In this document: piece after piece, positions 25,786-36,071 of the stretch
Layout: every line of letters begins with the position of its first letter
Numbering within the stretch: the first letter of the stretch is position 1
NCBI RefSeq assembly: GCF_000154725.1
Contig: NZ_DS544873.1
Location: forward strand, 252,762 to 316,761
Reading direction: 5' to 3'
DNA length: 64,000 nt
Source: Kordia algicida OT-1
Lineage (GTDB): Bacteria > Bacteroidota > Bacteroidia > Flavobacteriales > Flavobacteriaceae
The notes under the pieces: generated by a model
What the model was told of the DNA's origin: nothing
The model's database searches: none
What the model saw: only the letters and a program-made list of their open reading frames with translations
Position numbers and translations under genes: made by a program

Positions 25786-27144
25786 TTAATAATCTTTCAA
25801 CATTTTTTTCAAATCACTTGAATACGAAGGATACGTAAAAATCATCTTTTTAAGTTCGTCAATTGTCATCTTTTTATTGATAGCTACAACAAAAATATTA
25901 ATAGTTTCATTGGCTTCCGCACTTAACAAATGTGCCCCAACAATAATTCTGGTTCGTTTATTGGCAATAATTTTAAAAGCGTATGTTTTTGCATTGGCTT
26001 TTTTGGCATTGTACCAATCTGATGCATCACCTTTTAGCACAAGTATGTTTTTATAGCGTTTTTTTGCTTCCGCTTCAGAATAACCAACTGTTGCCAAATT
26101 TGGATGTATAAATACCACAGAAGGAACAATTGGATTTGTAAATTTCTTTGATTTTTCTTTTAAAATATTGTTCCCAACAATATATCCTTGCAAGCCAGAA
26201 AGTGGAGTTAACGGTAGTGATTTGCTTGAAACATCTCCACAAGCATACACATGTTTATTAGTGCGATTCACTAAAAAATCGTTGACAATAATGCCTGATT
26301 CATCATGCTCAATTTTTGCATTTTCCAAATCTAATAATGCTGTAGCAGGAACTCTCCCAGAAGTGTTAAACACCACATGAGATTTTAGGCTTGCTCGTTT
26401 GCCTTTGCGTTTATAGTGAATTTTATAATTCTTCTTCTTTTTCTCTACAGCTTCAATAGTTGCATCAAAAATAAATTCAACGCCACGATTTTTCATGGAT
26501 GTTACTAATTTTTCAACCAAAAACGAATCAAATTGTGATAAGGCTTGCGAATCACGATCAATTAAAGTGACTTTACAACCTAGTGTAGACAACAAGAAGC
26601 AAAACTCCATTCCTACATAGCCTGCGCCGATAAATGTTGCTGATGCTGGTATTTTCTTAAGATGAAAAACGTCATCACTTGTCTTTAAATAATTGGCACC
26701 ATTAAAAGATAATTTTCGAGGAACTAAGCCAGTTGCAATGACAAACTTGTCAGCTTTGATATTTTTTCCTGCAACAGAAATTTCATTTTTGGAAATAAAT
26801 TTTGGAGATTCATGGTATAAGTCAATTCCCAATGAAGTTAAATTTTCCTTAATACTTTCAGGAACTTTTGATGTATATGATTGTTGAAACGTTTGAATAT
26901 CTTTCCAGCTAATTTCAGGAATATTTTTCACGCCCAAATCTTTCAGTTGTGTGCTTTTTTGAACCAAAGTCGCAAATTGAAGCATTATTTTTTTAGGATC
27001 ACAACCTCTCATTGCGCAAGTACCACCAAAAGCGCGTTTGTCTGCAATGGCAACCGAAAGTCCATTTTTTACACAAATCTTAGCAGCAGTTTGTCCAGCA
27101 ACTCCACTACCAATTATAAAAACATCGTATTTTTGGGTTGTCAT
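25786..27144 (-). CDS. FAD-dependent pyridine nucleotide-disulfide oxidoreductase-like protein
   Basis: Protein of 452 residues from the glutathione reductase/MerA superfamily. The FAD-binding IGSGVAGQTAA is at 11-21, the redox pair GGTCAMRGCDPKK has Cys43 and Cys48, the NAD(P)-binding FIGAGYVGMEF lies near 180, and the second FAD motif YACGDV near 300. At the C terminus, where glutathione reductase has a catalytic His-Pro, it reads TYPSYSSD, so the usual proton-relay His is missing. It is probably a flavoprotein reductase with an unknown acceptor. Confidence 0.85.
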   Translation of the reverse strand: MTTQKYDVFIIGSGVAGQTAAKICVKNGLSVAIADKRAFGGTCAMRGCDPKKIMLQFATLVQKSTQLKDLGVKNIPEISWKDIQTFQQSYTSKVPESIKENLTSLGIDLYHESPKFISKNEISVAGKNIKADKFVIATGLVPRKLSFNGANYLKTSDDVFHLKKIPASATFIGAGYVGMEFCFLLSTLGCKVTLIDRDSQALSQFDSFLVEKLVTSMKNRGVEFIFDATIEAVEKKKKNYKIHYKRKGKRASLKSHVVFNTSGRVPATALLDLENAKIEHDESGIIVNDFLVNRTNKHVYACGDVSSKSLPLTPLSGLQGYIVGNNILKEKSKKFTNPIVPSVVFIHPNLATVGYSEAEAKKRYKNILVLKGDASDWYNAKKANAKTYAFKIIANKRTRIIVGAHLLSAEANETINIFVVAINKKMTIDELKKMIFTYPSYSSDLKKMLKDY

Positions 27145-27233
27145 AAAATTCAGAATTTTATCAAAAATAAGTCAGATAAAAAGATTTTATTAACCGAAAC
27201 GGTTCAATTATGAACTCGTGTAGTAAAAAACGA

Positions 27234-27276
27234 AAAAACACCATTGGAAAATGTTTATTTTCCAATGGTGTTTTTT
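27234..27276 (-). terminator. Strong terminator of the DUF4197 gene
   Basis: A 19-bp near-perfect stem centred on CCATTGGAAAA / TTTTCCAATGG with a 6-nt loop and flanking A/T runs, able to work on both strands. Confidence 0.88.
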
Positions 27277-27320
27277 TATATAAAAATGATTTACAGCTGA
27301 TAGCAAATTGCTATAAACGC

Positions 27321-28025
27321 TTAATCTTGCAATGCAAACACTTTCTTTAACAAATCTGTAGTTCTCGATCCTACTTTTGTACGAATCTTTTTTTCTTCAA
27401 CAGCAATCATCGTATACACACCTTTTAAAGCTTCATTAGTAACGTAATCTGTCAAATCAGGATTTACCTTGTTTACAAAAGGAATTTTGTTGTAGCGTTC
27501 AATCAAATTTGTCCAAATTCGATCGGCGCCAACTTTTGCAAATGAATTTTGAATTACAGGTTTAAATTTTCCATACAAAGCTGTGTTTGTGCGACTTTCT
27601 AAATATTGCGTTGCAGCATTGTCTTGACCTAATAAAATATTTTTTGCATCATTAAAAGTGATTCCTTTTACAGCATCCACAAAAATTGGAGTTGCTTCCT
27701 TTACAGCATCTTCTGCGGCTCTGTTTAACATTTTAATTCCATCATCAGCCAAACTTCCCAAACCAATATCACGTAAAGTTTTATCAACTTTTTGTAATTC
27801 TTCTGGCATTAATATCTTTACAAGATTATTTTTATAAAAACCATCTTTCAAGGTCAATCGCTGTACTTGTTTATCAATTCCAAAATCTAATGCTTGTCGC
27901 AATCCTGCGGCAATATCAGCGTTTCCTAGTGTTCCACCTTGTGGCAATTGATTTACAACTTGTTGCAACTCTGCACAAGAATTCAACATTAGTAATCCGA
28001 CAAAAGCAATAATGATTTTTTTCAT
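27321..28025 (-). CDS. DUF4197 lipoprotein
   Basis: Protein of 234 residues with a lipobox (MLNSC, Cys about 17) and a mostly helical DUF4197 domain: AAGLRQALDFGIDKQVQRL near 42-60, KVDKTLRDIGLGSLADDGIK near 80-100, and TDYVTNEALKGVYTMIA near 190. The function of the family is unknown; it is common in Gram-negative bacteria as a periplasmic lipoprotein. Its own terminator follows. Confidence 0.88.
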   Translation of the reverse strand: MKKIIIAFVGLLMLNSCAELQQVVNQLPQGGTLGNADIAAGLRQALDFGIDKQVQRLTLKDGFYKNNLVKILMPEELQKVDKTLRDIGLGSLADDGIKMLNRAAEDAVKEATPIFVDAVKGITFNDAKNILLGQDNAATQYLESRTNTALYGKFKPVIQNSFAKVGADRIWTNLIERYNKIPFVNKVNPDLTDYVTNEALKGVYTMIAVEEKKIRTKVGSRTTDLLKKVFALQD

Positions 28026-28198
28026 GAGTATATCTTTAAGATTTTTAGACTGTAAAAAAGTACAAAAGTTTAATGAAATTCAAAATTGTACCTCACAAAA
28101 ATACGGGAATAATTAAAACAAGTTTGCTCTAATCGTAAAATTTCATAAACATATTTGTAAAGAAAAACTATCGTATCTTCACAATTCACAATGTATCT

Positions 28199-28648
28199 AT
28201 GATGAAGAAACTCATAATTTGCACCTTATTATGTTACTCTTTTTTGAGTTTTGCGCAAGAAACCATTACAAATAAAGCAGAAATGTGTCAAATACTTATC
28301 CAAATGGTTGAAAGCGATCAATTATATAGAAATGGAGAAATACTAAAAAGCGGAAAATTTGGAAGAAAAAGCACGTATCCGAAAAAAGTCATTGATTCTG
28401 TTTGGGTTTTACAACGGAAACTAGACGATTCAAATACAGAAAAACTATTGAAACTTACCAAAAAATACGGTTGGCTAAGTGATGAACGCGTCAACTGTCC
28501 TAAACTCAATATTTGGTTACTCTTTAGACATTCTGACAAAAAATATTACAAAGAAATTCTTCAAGTGATAGAAAAAGAATACAACGCAAAACGATTGAAC
28601 GACTTTCAATACAAACTTATCAAAGATCATGTAACAGGGAAATATTAA
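28199..28648 (+). CDS. Unknown secreted protein
   Basis: Protein of 149 residues, not recognised. It has a signal peptide (about 1-20, ending SFAQ) and a helical remainder rich in Lys and Trp (VLQRKLDDSNTEKLLKLTKK; YGWLSDERVNCPKLNIWLLF). Two ATGs stand in tandem; either could be the start. It is 117 bp before the icmF start. Confidence 0.6.
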   Translation: MMKKLIICTLLCYSFLSFAQETITNKAEMCQILIQMVESDQLYRNGEILKSGKFGRKSTYPKKVIDSVWVLQRKLDDSNTEKLLKLTKKYGWLSDERVNCPKLNIWLLFRHSDKKYYKEILQVIEKEYNAKRLNDFQYKLIKDHVTGKY

Positions 28649-28764
28649 AACGAAAGTTGCCCTTAGGAGTTGCTTATAATGATGTTAGAAAATTCATAAT
28701 AAATATGATATTTTTTTGAATATTCCGTAAATTGCACCCTCAAAATAGATACTTCATTACAGAT

Positions 28765-31700
28765 ATGGAACAAGCGCAACCCTACAAACCAAAATATAAA
28801 GTACGAATCGTAACTGCAGCGTCATTATTTGATGGACACGATGCAGCCATTAATATCATGCGAAGAATTATTCAATCAACTGGAGTTGAGGTCATTCATT
28901 TAGGTCATGACAGAAGCGTGGAAGAAGTAGTAAATACAGCCATTCAAGAAGATGCAAACGCCATTGCAATGACTTCGTATCAAGGTGGACACAATGAGTA
29001 CTTTAAATACATGTACGATTTGTTACAAGAAAAAGGCGCGGGACACATTAAAATATTTGGCGGCGGCGGCGGCGTAATTCTTCCAGAAGAAATCAAAGAA
29101 CTGATGGACTACGGAATCACGCGTATCTATTCGCCAGACGATGGACGTGAAATGGGATTACAAGGAATGATTAATGATTTGGTTCAAAAATCGGACTTTG
29201 CCATTGGCGATACTTTAAACGGAGAAGTAAATCATCTACACGAAAAAAATCCAAAAGCGATTGCTCGTGTGATTTCTTCGGCAGAAAACTTTCCAGAAGT
29301 TGCCAAAGATGCATTAGAAACGATTCACATCAAAAATAAAACCTCAAAAACGCCTGTATTAGGAATTACCGGAACTGGTGGCGCAGGAAAATCGAGTTTG
29401 GTAGACGAATTAGTACGCCGATTTTTAATAGACTTTCCAGAAAAAACCATCGGATTAATTTCAGTTGATCCTTCAAAACGTAAAACAGGCGGTGCTTTAT
29501 TGGGCGATCGTATTCGTATGAACGCGATCAATTCACCAAGAGTATATATGCGTAGTTTGGCAACGCGTCAATCAAATTTGGCATTGTCAAAATATGTGAA
29601 TGAAGCAGTGCAAGTATTAAAAGCTGCGGAATACGATTTAATCATTCTAGAAACATCTGGAATTGGTCAATCGGACACAGAAATCATGGAACACAGTGAT
29701 GTCGCTTTATACGTAATGACGCCTGAATTTGGAGCAGCGACACAATTAGAAAAAATTGACATGCTCGATTTTGCTGATTTAGTTGCGATCAACAAATTTG
29801 ACAAACGTGGTTCGCTAGATGCCTTACGCGATGTAAAAAAGCAATACATGCGTAACAACAATCTATGGGATATTCCGCAAGATCAATTGCCAGTTTATGG
29901 AACAATTGCTTCACAGTTCAACGATCCAGGAATGAATACCTTGTACAAAGCAGTGATGGATAAGTTAGTAGAAAAAACGGAAGCAGAATTGCAATCTACG
30001 TCAAAAATTTCTAGCGAAATGAGCGAGAAAATCTTTGTCATTCCACCATCAAGAACGCGCTATCTATCTGAAATTGCAGAAAATAACAGAGCCTATGATA
30101 AAAAAGCGGAAGCACAAGTTGAAGTTGCTCAAAAACTATACGGAATTTACAAAACAATCGGTTCTATCTCTAATGTAAAATCGCACGAAGTCGAAAGGTC
30201 GTTTATGTCTAAAACTGGCTTAGACGAAAACATTATTTTAGATCGATTGGACAGCGAAAGTGACATCGAATTGGTAAAATTGTTACTCAAAGAGTTCGAT
30301 CGTGTGAAGCTAAATTTGGATCCGTACAACTGGGAAATCATCAACGGTTGGAACGAAAAAGTAAACAAATATAAAAATCCGATCTACACGTTTAAAGTTC
30401 GTGATAAAGAGATCAAAATTAATACACATACCGAATCGTTATCACATCAGCAAATTCCAAAAGTCGCCTTGCCAAAATATCAAGCTTGGGGCGACATCTT
30501 AAAATGGTGTTTGCAAGAAAATGTGCCAGGAGAATTTCCATATACATCAGGATTATATCCGTTTAAACGTACAGGAGAAGATCCAGCGCGAATGTTTGCC
30601 GGAGAAGGTGGACCAGAACGTACCAACAAACGTTTTCATTACGTAAGTGCAGGAATGCCAGCAAAACGCTTATCTACCGCATTTGATAGTGTTACGCTTT
30701 ATGGAAACGATCCAGATTTACGACCAGACATTTATGGTAAAATTGGAAATGCAGGAGTTTCTATCTGTTGTTTAGATGATGCAAAAAAACTCTATTCAGG
30801 GTTCAACTTAGCAGATAAAATGACATCGGTAAGTATGACAATTAATGGTCCTGCACCAATGTTATTAGGGTTTTTTATGAATGCCGCAATCGATCAGCAA
30901 TGTGAGATTTACATTAAAGAAAACGGACTCGAAAAAGAAGTTGAAGCTAAAATTGCTAAAATTTACAAAGGAAAAGAACGTCCGCAATACAATGGCGATT
31001 TGCCAGAAGGGAACGATGGTTTAGGATTAATGCTTTTAGGAGTTACAGGCGATCAAGTGTTGCCAGCAGACATCTATAATGACATCAAAATAAAAACCAT
31101 TGCACAAGTTCGTGGAACGGTTCAGGCAGATATCTTAAAAGAAGATCAGGCGCAAAATACCTGTATCTTTTCTACAGAATTCGCATTGCGATTAATGGGA
31201 GATGTACAAGAATATTTCATCAATAACAATGTACGTAATTTCTATTCGGTTTCCATTTCTGGATATCACATCGCGGAAGCAGGCGCAAATCCAATCACAC
31301 AATTGGCATTAACTTTATCAAACGGTTTCACATACGTAGAATACTATCTGAGTAGAGGCATGGACATCAATAAATTTGGTCCAAACTTGTCGTTCTTTTT
31401 CTCTAACGGAATTGATCCTGAATATGCTGTTATTGGTCGTGTAGCACGTAAAATCTGGGCAAAAGCTTTAAAACATAAATACGGAGCAAACGCCAGAGCA
31501 CAAATGTTAAAATATCACATTCAAACATCAGGACGTAGTTTGCATGCGCAAGAAATTGATTTTAACGATATTCGTACCACATTACAGGCATTATACGCAA
31601 TCTATGACAACTGTAATTCGCTGCATACAAACGCGTATGACGAAGCCATTACGACACCAACGGAAGAGTCGGTTCGTAGAGCAATGGCAATTCAGTTAAT

Positions 31701-32205
31701 CATCAACAAAGAATTAGGATTGGCAAAAAATGAAAATCCAATTCAAGGTTCGTTCATTATTGAAGAATTAACCGATTTGGTTGAAGAAGCTGTATTGATG
31801 GAATTTGACCGAATTACAGAGCGTGGTGGCGTATTAGGCGCGATGGAAACCATGTATCAACGTTCTAAAATTCAAGAAGAAAGTTTATACTACGAAACGT
31901 TGAAACACAACGGACAATTCCCGATTATCGGAGTCAACACATTCTTAAGTAGTAAAGGTTCGCCAACGGTCATTCCAAAAGAAGTTATTCGTGCTACGGA
32001 AGAAGAAAAACAATATCAAATCAAGATATTAAATAATCTTCATAAGGTACACGACACCAAAGAATTATTGTTGGATTTACAACAAAAAGCAGTCAATAAT
32101 GAAAACATCTTTGAAGCCTTGATGGATGTTTGTAAAGTCTGTTCGTTAGGTCAAATTACGTCAGCATTATTTGAAGTTGGTGGACAATATCGAAGAAATA
32201 TGTAG
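28765..32205 (+). CDS. icmF: Fused isobutyryl-CoA mutase
   Basis: Protein of 1146 residues from the chosen ATG. It joins three parts: an N-terminal B12-binding domain ([14 protein letters not shown] near 18-31, GGGGGVI near 97), a MeaB-like G-protein chaperone (P-loop GTGGAGKSS near 201, base motif NKFD) and a C-terminal acyl-CoA mutase barrel (from about 590, [14 protein letters not shown]). This order is specific to IcmF, which interconverts isobutyryl-CoA and n-butyryl-CoA with adenosylcobalamin and repairs itself through the fused GTPase. The frame opens 11 codons earlier. A terminator follows. The separate methylmalonyl-CoA mutase lies at 46-50 kb. Confidence 0.94.
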   Translation: MEQAQPYKPKYKVRIVTAASLFDGHDAAINIMRRIIQSTGVEVIHLGHDRSVEEVVNTAIQEDANAIAMTSYQGGHNEYFKYMYDLLQEKGAGHIKIFGGGGGVILPEEIKELMDYGITRIYSPDDGREMGLQGMINDLVQKSDFAIGDTLNGEVNHLHEKNPKAIARVISSAENFPEVAKDALETIHIKNKTSKTPVLGITGTGGAGKSSLVDELVRRFLIDFPEKTIGLISVDPSKRKTGGALLGDRIRMNAINSPRVYMRSLATRQSNLALSKYVNEAVQVLKAAEYDLIILETSGIGQSDTEIMEHSDVALYVMTPEFGAATQLEKIDMLDFADLVAINKFDKRGSLDALRDVKKQYMRNNNLWDIPQDQLPVYGTIASQFNDPGMNTLYKAVMDKLVEKTEAELQSTSKISSEMSEKIFVIPPSRTRYLSEIAENNRAYDKKAEAQVEVAQKLYGIYKTIGSISNVKSHEVERSFMSKTGLDENIILDRLDSESDIELVKLLLKEFDRVKLNLDPYNWEIINGWNEKVNKYKNPIYTFKVRDKEIKINTHTESLSHQQIPKVALPKYQAWGDILKWCLQENVPGEFPYTSGLYPFKRTGEDPARMFAGEGGPERTNKRFHYVSAGMPAKRLSTAFDSVTLYGNDPDLRPDIYGKIGNAGVSICCLDDAKKLYSGFNLADKMTSVSMTINGPAPMLLGFFMNAAIDQQCEIYIKENGLEKEVEAKIAKIYKGKERPQYNGDLPEGNDGLGLMLLGVTGDQVLPADIYNDIKIKTIAQVRGTVQADILKEDQAQNTCIFSTEFALRLMGDVQEYFINNNVRNFYSVSISGYHIAEAGANPITQLALTLSNGFTYVEYYLSRGMDINKFGPNLSFFFSNGIDPEYAVIGRVARKIWAKALKHKYGANARAQMLKYHIQTSGRSLHAQEIDFNDIRTTLQALYAIYDNCNSLHTNAYDEAITTPTEESVRRAMAIQLIINKELGLAKNENPIQGSFIIEELTDLVEEAVLMEFDRITERGGVLGAMETMYQRSKIQEESLYYETLKHNGQFPIIGVNTFLSSKGSPTVIPKEVIRATEEEKQYQIKILNNLHKVHDTKELLLDLQQKAVNNENIFEALMDVCKVCSLGQITSALFEVGGQYRRNM

Positions 32206-32234
32206 TTTCGTCTAAACAGAAAATAAACACTACC

Positions 32235-32272
32235 AAAAATGTATAAATCATGTCGATTTATACATTTTTTTT
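32235..32272 (+). terminator. Terminator of icmF
   Basis: A 15-bp stem AAAAATGTATAAATC / GATTTATACATTTTT with a 5-nt loop and a T-run. Confidence 0.88.
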
Positions 32273-32467
32273 TAGCTACTTACATAAAAGGAAGTACTTT
32301 CATGCTCGTAAAACTAAATTAGGGGCAAATTACATGAGGTCTATATTACTTTACTTAGAAAGATTTTCATTCAAAAACCAATACATTCAGAAAAGCATAC
32401 ACTGTTTTTTTGATATGACTCTAACATTAGATTTTCACAATAAATACAATACTATAATCTATAAAAA

Positions 32468-32526
32468 TACTGATACGAGAGACTTCTCAGGGCAACCGTA
32501 TTCGCGGAGAGAAGTCTCTATCAGTA
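32468..32526. repeat. Imperfect long hairpin of unknown role
   Basis: Arms TACTGATA-CGA-GAGACTTCTC (32468-32488) and GAGAAGTCTCTATCAGTA (32509-32526) pair fully except for a 3-nt bulge, around a 20-nt loop with CGCG. It stands in the 409-bp spacer 32206-32614, where I see no gene. It has no T-run, so it is not a simple terminator; it could be a structured RNA or a small mobile remnant. Confidence 0.5.
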
Positions 32527-32614
32527 CGTTTTAAAAGTTATAGTAAAGTTAGTAGTCTGATAACCTAACTTAGGGTGTCACAAAACGTTTTAATCAACGT
32601 GGCGTGGCACTTTT

Positions 32615-33244
32615 TTATTTCAATCGTTTAAAAACATATCCAGCTTTTTCTGCGCCCCAAACATGTTCATCTTTAGCATTGAAACCACGATCCCAACTTT
32701 CTATAACATTCGGTTTTATCGTTACTTCCGAAGTTGCATAACTAGCACCGCGCATGGTACTTTTACAATCTTTTTCGTTAGTACTTCCTGAATAATATGC
32801 TCCTTTTTTTTCTAAAATTACGGCACAACCTTCACGTTCTTTCAGCATAGAAACATCAAATTGATCAAAATACGCAGGAGTTTTCCACTTGCCAATTGCT
32901 TCTTTCGGATTCTCTAAGGTATATACTTTACTTGAAAATTTACCATTAGCTAGCTTTTCCAATTGATACACACGTTGGCGATAAGGCTTATCTTGATTGC
33001 TGTTCAGTGCTTGTTCTACATATAACCAATATCCATCTTTGGAAGTCCAAATAGGATACATGTGTAGTGAAATATTGTAATAACTGTCGTCAGCAGAAGC
33101 TTGCTCACTACTGTCAAAAGAACCTGTCATTAACGTTTGCAAAGCTTTCAGTTCGTCTTGCGTATTGGTAGATTTGTAACTGTTACAACTTGAAATTAAG
33201 AAGCATAAAATTATTGCGAAGCTGTATAAAAAAGTTTTTTTCAT
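32615..33244 (-). CDS. CpeT/CpcT-family lipoprotein
   Basis: Protein of 209 residues with a lipobox (LISSC, Cys about 20) and a clear CpeT/CpcT domain: GYWLYVEQA (about 70), PYRQRVYQLE (about 86-95), REGCAVILEKKGAYYSGST (about 135-153), ending in SWDRGFNAKDEHVWGAEKAGY. In cyanobacteria the family attaches bilins to phycobiliproteins. This organism shows no phycobiliprotein here and the protein is an exported lipoprotein, so it is likely to bind another tetrapyrrole or lipid. Confidence 0.87.
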   Translation of the reverse strand: MKKTFLYSFAIILCFLISSCNSYKSTNTQDELKALQTLMTGSFDSSEQASADDSYYNISLHMYPIWTSKDGYWLYVEQALNSNQDKPYRQRVYQLEKLANGKFSSKVYTLENPKEAIGKWKTPAYFDQFDVSMLKEREGCAVILEKKGAYYSGSTNEKDCKSTMRGASYATSEVTIKPNVIESWDRGFNAKDEHVWGAEKAGYVFKRLK

Positions 33245-33398
33245 TTTTCGGTGGAATTAAGATTGATTGAGAATTCATCTTAAAAGTAGAGAATAGGAAG
33301 CACTTTTCAAATTTACAGCTCAAATTGTTTTTAAAACACAAAATGTTAAAAATCAGCATGCTTCTATGAAATTCTGTAACTTTAAAGAAAGTAATTGC

Positions 33399-34781
33399 AT
33401 GCGCATCGTATTTCTCCTCATATTAAACCTCTATATTGCTGTCGGATTCTCGCAAAGTAATCGTTTTGAAAAAGGGAAAATTCTCAATGGACTTGCTGTG
33501 AGCAATAGTACAGAAACGTATGCGTTGTATTTGCCACAATCGTATGACGAAACCAAACTTTCGGCAGTTGTTTTTATTTTTGATCCTAGCGGAAATGGAG
33601 CATTTGGGATGAAAAATTTTATCGCTTCCGCAGAACGATTCAATTACATATTAGTTGCTTCTAATGCAACAAAAAATGGTGTTCCTTACGATACAAATTT
33701 TGAAGCTGCAAATAGATTATTTGCTACTATTTTTTCAACCTTTTCCATAGATGAGAAACAAATTTATGCCGCAGGATTTTCTGGTGGATCGCGTTTGGCA
33801 ACAGCAATTGCCGCATTGACAAATAAAATGCAAGGTGTCATTGCTTGTGGCGCAGGTTTGGCAATCAATAAATCATTTACGCCCCATAAAGAAATGTTTT
33901 CTTTTGTAGGTTTGGTTGGCGATGAAGACATGAATTATCAGGAAATGTTCAATACCAAAAAGTGGTTGGACAAGTTTAAAGTAGCGAATCAGTTATTTGT
34001 GTACAATGACACGCACAAATGGCCGCCAAGCGAACAAATTGAACGTGCTTTTGGTTGGTTGGAATTGCAAGCGTATCAGAAAAACATTCGAACGGTCAAT
34101 TCAGAATTTGTACAATCGTACTTTGAGTCGCAGTATAAAATTGCAGATTCTCTAGCAATTCATAACAAATTCCGGTCTGTTTTGGCTTATGAAAGTATCT
34201 TGAAAAACTTTACACCGTATTTTGATCTGCAAGGAACTCAGCAAAAATTGGGAGCTATCAAAAAAACGCCGCAATATCAAAATGAAGTAGCTGCAAGAGC
34301 AACAAATATTAAGCTAGAAAACGAATTGTATGAGAAATTCTCCAAAGTATATTCCAACGATATCTTAGCGGCAAAAAGTGATGATAATTTTCAGTGGTGG
34401 CGAAAAGAATTGAAACGGTTGGATTCAGATATTGCAAATGCTGAGACTAGCCACCGAGCAAAAATGCTCAAACGCTTAAAATATACGTTGTTTGCAGGTG
34501 CATACGAATCTTCTATGGGATATATTTCTGCAAAAAAGTATAAACATGCCTTGTATTGCGATCAATTGTTGGTGTATTTTAATCCCGATCAGGCATATTG
34601 GTATTATCGTCTAGCACAAAGTTATGCGCGAAACAACGATTTTAAACATACCATTCGGAATTTAAAAAAGGCAAAAAAACTCGGATTGCAACGTTTTCAA
34701 GCTATTGAAAATGCGCCGCTATTTGCTAAATTCAACCAAAAGAAAAAATTTAAGAAGCTTTTTGAAGAAGATACAAAGTAA
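33399..34781 (+). CDS. Secreted alpha/beta hydrolase with TPR-like C terminus
   Basis: Protein of 460 residues from the ATG at 33399, which gives a good signal peptide (MRIVFLLILNLYIAVGFSQ); an upstream ATG at 33366 would add 11 residues. Residues 25-225 are an esterase-like alpha/beta hydrolase with the nucleophile elbow GFSGGSR near 134 and a late His (THKWPP near 206). Residues 330-455 are helical with a TPR-like unit (YWYYRLAQSYARNNDFKHTI). The substrate is unknown. A 58-bp gap separates it from the LuxR-type gene. Confidence 0.75.
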   Translation: MRIVFLLILNLYIAVGFSQSNRFEKGKILNGLAVSNSTETYALYLPQSYDETKLSAVVFIFDPSGNGAFGMKNFIASAERFNYILVASNATKNGVPYDTNFEAANRLFATIFSTFSIDEKQIYAAGFSGGSRLATAIAALTNKMQGVIACGAGLAINKSFTPHKEMFSFVGLVGDEDMNYQEMFNTKKWLDKFKVANQLFVYNDTHKWPPSEQIERAFGWLELQAYQKNIRTVNSEFVQSYFESQYKIADSLAIHNKFRSVLAYESILKNFTPYFDLQGTQQKLGAIKKTPQYQNEVAARATNIKLENELYEKFSKVYSNDILAAKSDDNFQWWRKELKRLDSDIANAETSHRAKMLKRLKYTLFAGAYESSMGYISAKKYKHALYCDQLLVYFNPDQAYWYYRLAQSYARNNDFKHTIRNLKKAKKLGLQRFQAIENAPLFAKFNQKKKFKKLFEEDTK

Positions 34782-34839
34782 CATCATTTTCAACTTGTTT
34801 TATTTTGCCTACCTTTAAAACATCAATCAATAACAAAGT

Positions 34840-35973
34840 ATGTACGCGCACATCGAATCTACAGTCACTGCATTGGTTTGCTTGCTCACGGCGTTTGTCA
34901 TTCAGCGGATTTACGACAAAGAACGAAAACAGCAAAATGTCAATACCATAAGCGGAATCAAATGGTTTGGTTTGGCAATTTTTGTTTGGGGAATTGGAGC
35001 ATTTATTACCTTAATTTCGACAAAATATTTTGGCTTTTCCGCAAGTTCAAAATGGCTGATTTATTGGGGAGTTTTCATTTCACTAATCAATTCGCTATTC
35101 ATTCTACTATCATTACCTTCCATAGAACACCAAAAAAAGCGCAACATGATTGTACGCATTGTTGAACGTTTTTCTGTAAAAGAATTTGTCATGCTTTTCA
35201 GCGGAATTTTCATTATGATTGCTTTTGTCTTTATTGCCACTTCTTACACCAATCAAGACATCAGTAGTAGTTTTATTTGGCTCATAGATATTCCAATTTC
35301 GTTAGTTGTAGCGCTTGCTTTACTATATGAATTAAACAGTGCTTTCATCAATCGAAATATGAAGTTCATGTACTTGCCGTGTTTTTCGTTGTTCGTGCTG
35401 ATTGTCATTGCCGTTTCCCACAGAATCATTCCGCATGCATTCGTTGACCAATACATAAACGTTGCCGATTGGAGTTTTATCGGAATCATTGCGGCACTTT
35501 CGTTTAAATTCATCTTTATTTTGCTCTTTTCAATCTTGTTATACAGTTGGAAGTTTCTTTCAGAAAAAGAACAACAACACTCAGAATTTGTAGTATTAGA
35601 AGCAGAACGCAATCGTTTACACATGGAAAACGAAAAATTGCTTGTTGCCAATGAAAGTCATATTGACACCATTCAATCCTTAACAAAAAAGCTTAAACAA
35701 GAAGAAAAGAAAGTTACCAAACTACAAGAAGCTTCCAAAATAGAACTATCTGATCGACAAAAAGAGGTGTTGGCAAACTTGGGAATCTGCGGAAGCAAAA
35801 AATCATACACAGAAATTGCCGAAGCCATGCACATTAGTGTAGATGGTTTTCAAGCGCACATCTATCAAATCAAAAAAATCCTTAACATTAGCGGAGCTGG
35901 CGGAAAAGAACAACTTATTGCGTATGCTACTGAAAATAATTTGCTTCAGTTTGCTACAATTGCATGTGATTAA
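34840..35973 (+). CDS. Multi-pass membrane protein with LuxR-type HTH
   Basis: Protein of 377 residues. About seven membrane segments fill residues 5-240, followed by a coiled coil (about 250-300) and a C-terminal LuxR/GerE-like helix-turn-helix (about 305-365: LSDRQKEVLANLG, then KSYTEIAEAMHISVDGFQAH). It is a membrane-bound one-component regulator, with sensing by the membrane part and DNA binding in the cytoplasm. It may act on its neighbours, but no target site can be read from the sequence. Confidence 0.82.
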   Translation: MYAHIESTVTALVCLLTAFVIQRIYDKERKQQNVNTISGIKWFGLAIFVWGIGAFITLISTKYFGFSASSKWLIYWGVFISLINSLFILLSLPSIEHQKKRNMIVRIVERFSVKEFVMLFSGIFIMIAFVFIATSYTNQDISSSFIWLIDIPISLVVALALLYELNSAFINRNMKFMYLPCFSLFVLIVIAVSHRIIPHAFVDQYINVADWSFIGIIAALSFKFIFILLFSILLYSWKFLSEKEQQHSEFVVLEAERNRLHMENEKLLVANESHIDTIQSLTKKLKQEEKKVTKLQEASKIELSDRQKEVLANLGICGSKKSYTEIAEAMHISVDGFQAHIYQIKKILNISGAGGKEQLIAYATENNLLQFATIACD

Positions 35974-36071
35974 GTACATGCTTAAGCAATTACAATACTT
36001 AAAACAGCACTGCGTAACCTTTTGTAATACAGTACATAATTTCATCTTCGTAAACATCAAAAAACGAACAG

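Noticed and set aside
32250..32534. Open frame of 94 codons in the spacer after icmF
   Set aside because: It starts inside the icmF terminator and runs through the bulged hairpin; composition is not protein-like.
35253..35651. Minus-strand frame of 132 codons under the LuxR-type gene
   Set aside because: It lies wholly inside a well-supported membrane regulator and has no recognisable feature.
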